Positions 48,574 through 50,483 of a DNA stretch of 50,483 nt are shown here, in pieces. The notes under the pieces are model-generated. The model worked only from the letters and a program-made list of their open reading frames with translations. It searched no databases and had not been told where the DNA came from. This stretch comes from Candidatus Bruticola papionis (GTDB lineage Bacteria; Vulcanimicrobiota; Xenobia; Xenobiales; Xenobiaceae), in contig DHKB01000039.1 in assembly GCA_002407045.1 (NCBI GenBank), positions 1-50,483 on the forward strand, written 5' to 3'. The position numbers and the translations under genes were made by a program. The first letter of the stretch is position 1, and every line of letters begins with the position of its first letter.

Positions 48574-50483
48574 ATGTCGTTAGATAAGATTTCAAGTTTT
48601 TTAGGAATATCTGGTATTTCCGCTAATATGTCCAGCACTTCTGCTGCGTCTACCAATAATGTTTTCGGTTTTGCGGCCGACGACTCTATTTCTTTATCTG
48701 GCTCTGAAGCCATTAACGCTTTCGGCTCTCTTAGCGTAGCTTCTTTGGACGACGAAGCTGCCGCTACCGAAGGCGCTGAAAATGGTGAAGCTGCCGCTAC
48801 CGAAGGCGCTGAAAATGCTGAAGCTGCCGCTGCTCAAGCTACCAAAGATGGCGCCAAAGCTGAAGAAGCTGGCGATAAAGCTGTTAAAGCTAGCGAAGAG
48901 GGCGAAGAGGCCGACGCCAAGGCTACTGTAGCTAACGAAGACGCTAAGGCTAAAGATGCCGCTGCTGCCGAAACTGCCGCTACTCAAGCCAAAGCTCAAA
49001 CGGAAGCTGCCGAGCAAGCCAAAACGGCTGCTGATGCCAATGCCAATGTAGATGAAGCCAATACCGATTTAGAAACTGCTCAGAACGAATTAGAAAAAGT
49101 AATCAATGAAGGCGAGCAAGAGGGCAAAGAGGCCAACACTGCTGAAACCTTGGGCACTTTAGAAGCCGAGATGGAAGAGCTCAAGAAAGAGCAAGAGAAG
49201 AAAGCCCAAGAGCGTGAAGCTCTAGAGCAAAAGCAAGCTCAATTAGTTGAAGATTTAGCCGAAGCTAAAGCTGATGGCGATCAAGAAAAAGTAGAGCAAT
49301 TGAGCCAAGAGCTGGATCAAGTTAATCAGCAATTGAGCACTTCTCAAGATGATATGAACTCTTTGCAAAATCGCATTTCTACTTTGGGCGACACTATAGA
49401 TTCTACTCGTAACCAGCTCGACCAAGAAAATGCCGCTAAAGCTGCCGCTCAGCAAGATAAAGTAAATAGTGCTCAAGCTGCTCAGCAAAATGCTGCTTCC
49501 AATGTTGAACAGGCTCAAGCTAAGGCCACTTCTGCCAACGAGCAATCCCAAGCTGCTCAGCAAGCCGCTAGCGAAGCTGGCAACGCTGCTACCGAAGCTA
49601 ACTCTGCGGCTCAAACTTCGCAGAGCGACGCCACTAAGGCTGCTGCCGATGCCCAAGGCTCCAAGTCTAAAGCTGAAGAAGCTAAGTCTGAAATGGAACA
49701 GCTTAAGTCTCAAGCTACCGAAGCTCGCACCGAAGCTACCAATAAAGCTGCTGAAGCTACTCAAGCCGATTCTGAAGTGGCCGAAGCTCAATCGGCTTTG
49801 GAAGCTGCTAAGTCTGCTACCAAAACTATCGAAGACAAAGATGGCAACACTAAGGAAGTGCCCGATGAAGAAGCCATTGCTTCAGCTCAGTCGGCTTTAG
49901 ACTCTGCTCAAGCTAAAGCCGACGCCGCTCACAGCGCTGCCGATGAAGCCGAAAATAAAGCTTCTCAGTTGGAAAGCCAGCTTAGCGCCGCCGAAGGTAA
50001 GTCTGAGCAAGCCGAAGCTGCCGCTACTGAATCTGCCAACGCTTCCGAGCAAGCCGAAACTAAAGCTACTGACGACGCTGCTAAAGCCGAACAAGCTGAA
50101 ACTGCCGCTTCCGAAGCCGATACCAAAGCTGAAGATGCTGCTGGCCAAGTTAATAGCGCCGATCAGAAAGTGGCTAAGGCTGAAGATACTGCCGGTCAAA
50201 TTGACGACAAGGCTGAGCAAGCTAAAGACGGCGTCAGCACTGTTGAAGCCGCCAACGCTTCTGATAAGGCTGCTGCCGACAGCGCCAAAGATACAGCCGA
50301 CGACGCTAAGAATAGCTCTGGCCAAGGTGAAGATGCTAAAGCCGCCGGTACTGAAGGCGCCAAAGACGGCGCTAAAGATGGTGCCAAAGACGCTGCCGAC
50401 AGTAGCAAAGTAGATCCCGAGAAGCTTCCCGATGGCGTTTTTGTGGACAAAAATGGCACTCTTTATAGCGAAGATGGCAAGAA
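48574..50483 (+). CDS. Paralogous giant coiled-coil protein, partial (runs off the window)
   Basis: The ATG at 48574 (after AGGAG) opens a frame that continues past the window end, at least 636 residues. It is a clear paralogue of the gene at 45473. The N-terminal module is nearly the same (LDKISSFLGISGIS, then DSISLSGSEAINAFGSLSVA), and the long Ala/Glu/Gln-rich helix aligns over its length (LEAEMEELKKEQEKKAQERE; LVEDLAEAKADGDQEKVEQL). The acidic EDKDGNTKEV segment also corresponds. It has more Lys and Asp near the C-terminal visible part, and at the edge changes to DPEKLPDGVFVDKNGTLYSE. Whether it carries hydrolase domains cannot be seen. There is no Sec signal peptide. Confidence 0.85.
   Translation, partial: MSLDKISSFLGISGISANMSSTSAASTNNVFGFAADDSISLSGSEAINAFGSLSVASLDDEAAATEGAENGEAAATEGAENAEAAAAQATKDGAKAEEAGDKAVKASEEGEEADAKATVANEDAKAKDAAAAETAATQAKAQTEAAEQAKTAADANANVDEANTDLETAQNELEKVINEGEQEGKEANTAETLGTLEAEMEELKKEQEKKAQEREALEQKQAQLVEDLAEAKADGDQEKVEQLSQELDQVNQQLSTSQDDMNSLQNRISTLGDTIDSTRNQLDQENAAKAAAQQDKVNSAQAAQQNAASNVEQAQAKATSANEQSQAAQQAASEAGNAATEANSAAQTSQSDATKAAADAQGSKSKAEEAKSEMEQLKSQATEARTEATNKAAEATQADSEVAEAQSALEAAKSATKTIEDKDGNTKEVPDEEAIASAQSALDSAQAKADAAHSAADEAENKASQLESQLSAAEGKSEQAEAAATESANASEQAETKATDDAAKAEQAETAASEADTKAEDAAGQVNSADQKVAKAEDTAGQIDDKAEQAKDGVSTVEAANASDKAAADSAKDTADDAKNSSGQGEDAKAAGTEGAKDGAKDGAKDAADSSKVDPEKLPDGVFVDKNGTLYSEDGK
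48754..48819 (+). repeat. Two 33-bp in-frame tandem repeats
   Basis: Two head-to-tail copies of a 33-base unit, 48754-48786 and 48787-48819, differ at only one base (second-last). Each encodes an 11-residue unit EAAATEGAEN plus Gly or Ala. A third partial copy (GAAGCTGCCGCT) follows. The near identity implies a recent local duplication within the coding sequence that keeps the frame. Confidence 0.9.

Noticed and set aside
46400..50300. CRISPR-like or satellite repeats in the Ala/Glu-rich genes
   Set aside because: Similar words recur at irregular distances without equal spacers; they are coding repeats of a helical protein.
45647..50459. Antisense and out-of-frame Lys/Leu- or Ser/Phe-rich frames in the two coiled-coil genes
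   Set aside because: They result from the biased GCT/GAA/AAG codon use of the sense frames.
1..50483. tRNA genes and complete insertion sequences
   Set aside because: No GTTCGA-type T-loop with acceptor pairing and no transposase frame was noticed by eye on either strand; a tRNAscan run would settle the first point.

Overview
The window looks like chromosome of a diderm (outer-membrane) bacterium with moderate GC and dense operons. The envelope genes show the cell plan: an MlaE-MlaF-MlaD lipid transporter whose MlaD ends like an outer-membrane barrel, a very large TamB-like protein, an MreB-like actin, MurA, and lipid-linked GlcNAc enzymes. The ATP synthase locus carries two b-type subunits (b' and b) upstream of delta-alpha, as in Cyanobacteria and some relatives, but beta-epsilon follow in the same cluster. 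I infer an uncultured, non-proteobacterial diderm lineage, possibly near Cyanobacteria/Melainabacteria, Margulisbacteria or Eremiobacterota. I cannot name it from the sequence alone.

Layout. The first bases are a parS-like palindrome in an AT-rich stretch that also holds a perfect DnaA-box match. From 0.4 to 8.2 kb lie glgX and ychF (minus), an unknown membrane protein (plus), an M30-like metalloprotease lipoprotein (minus), the RNase P RNA (minus) and a BsuPI-domain protein (minus). From 8.5 to 16.3 kb, on the plus strand, come an exported unknown protein, grpE, a dnaJ with a half-size zinc finger, mlaE-mlaF-mlaD and a Ser/Thr kinase. From 16.5 to 28.9 kb a long plus-strand block runs wecA-like, wecB, atpZ-like, atpI-like, atpB, atpE, b', b, delta, alpha, gamma, beta, epsilon, murA. 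From 29.0 to 42.8 kb follow an MreB-like gene, a 2335-residue TamB-like gene, a 1500-residue BspA-type leucine-rich-repeat protein and a PD-(D/E)XK nuclease-like protein. Two tandem cyclophilin genes and a histidine phosphatase are on the minus strand. The window ends with two tandem paralogues for very long Ala/Glu/Ser/Gln-rich coiled-coil proteins. The first ends in two peptidoglycan-hydrolase domains; the second runs off the window.

Functionally, much of the window serves the cell envelope: lipid traffic (Mla, TamB), wall precursor and glycan synthesis (MurA, WecA/WecB), shape (MreB-like), energy coupling (ATP synthase) and wall cleavage (GH73-CHAP). The most unusual items are: the paired coiled-coil hydrolases, which share a 60-residue N-terminal module and lack a Sec signal; the leucine-rich-repeat/nuclease pair; an element resembling the right end of an IS200/IS605 transposon lodged inside the ATP synthase operon; and a signal-peptide-bearing c subunit with part of a sodium-binding signature. 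No tRNA, complete insertion sequence or CRISPR array was seen.
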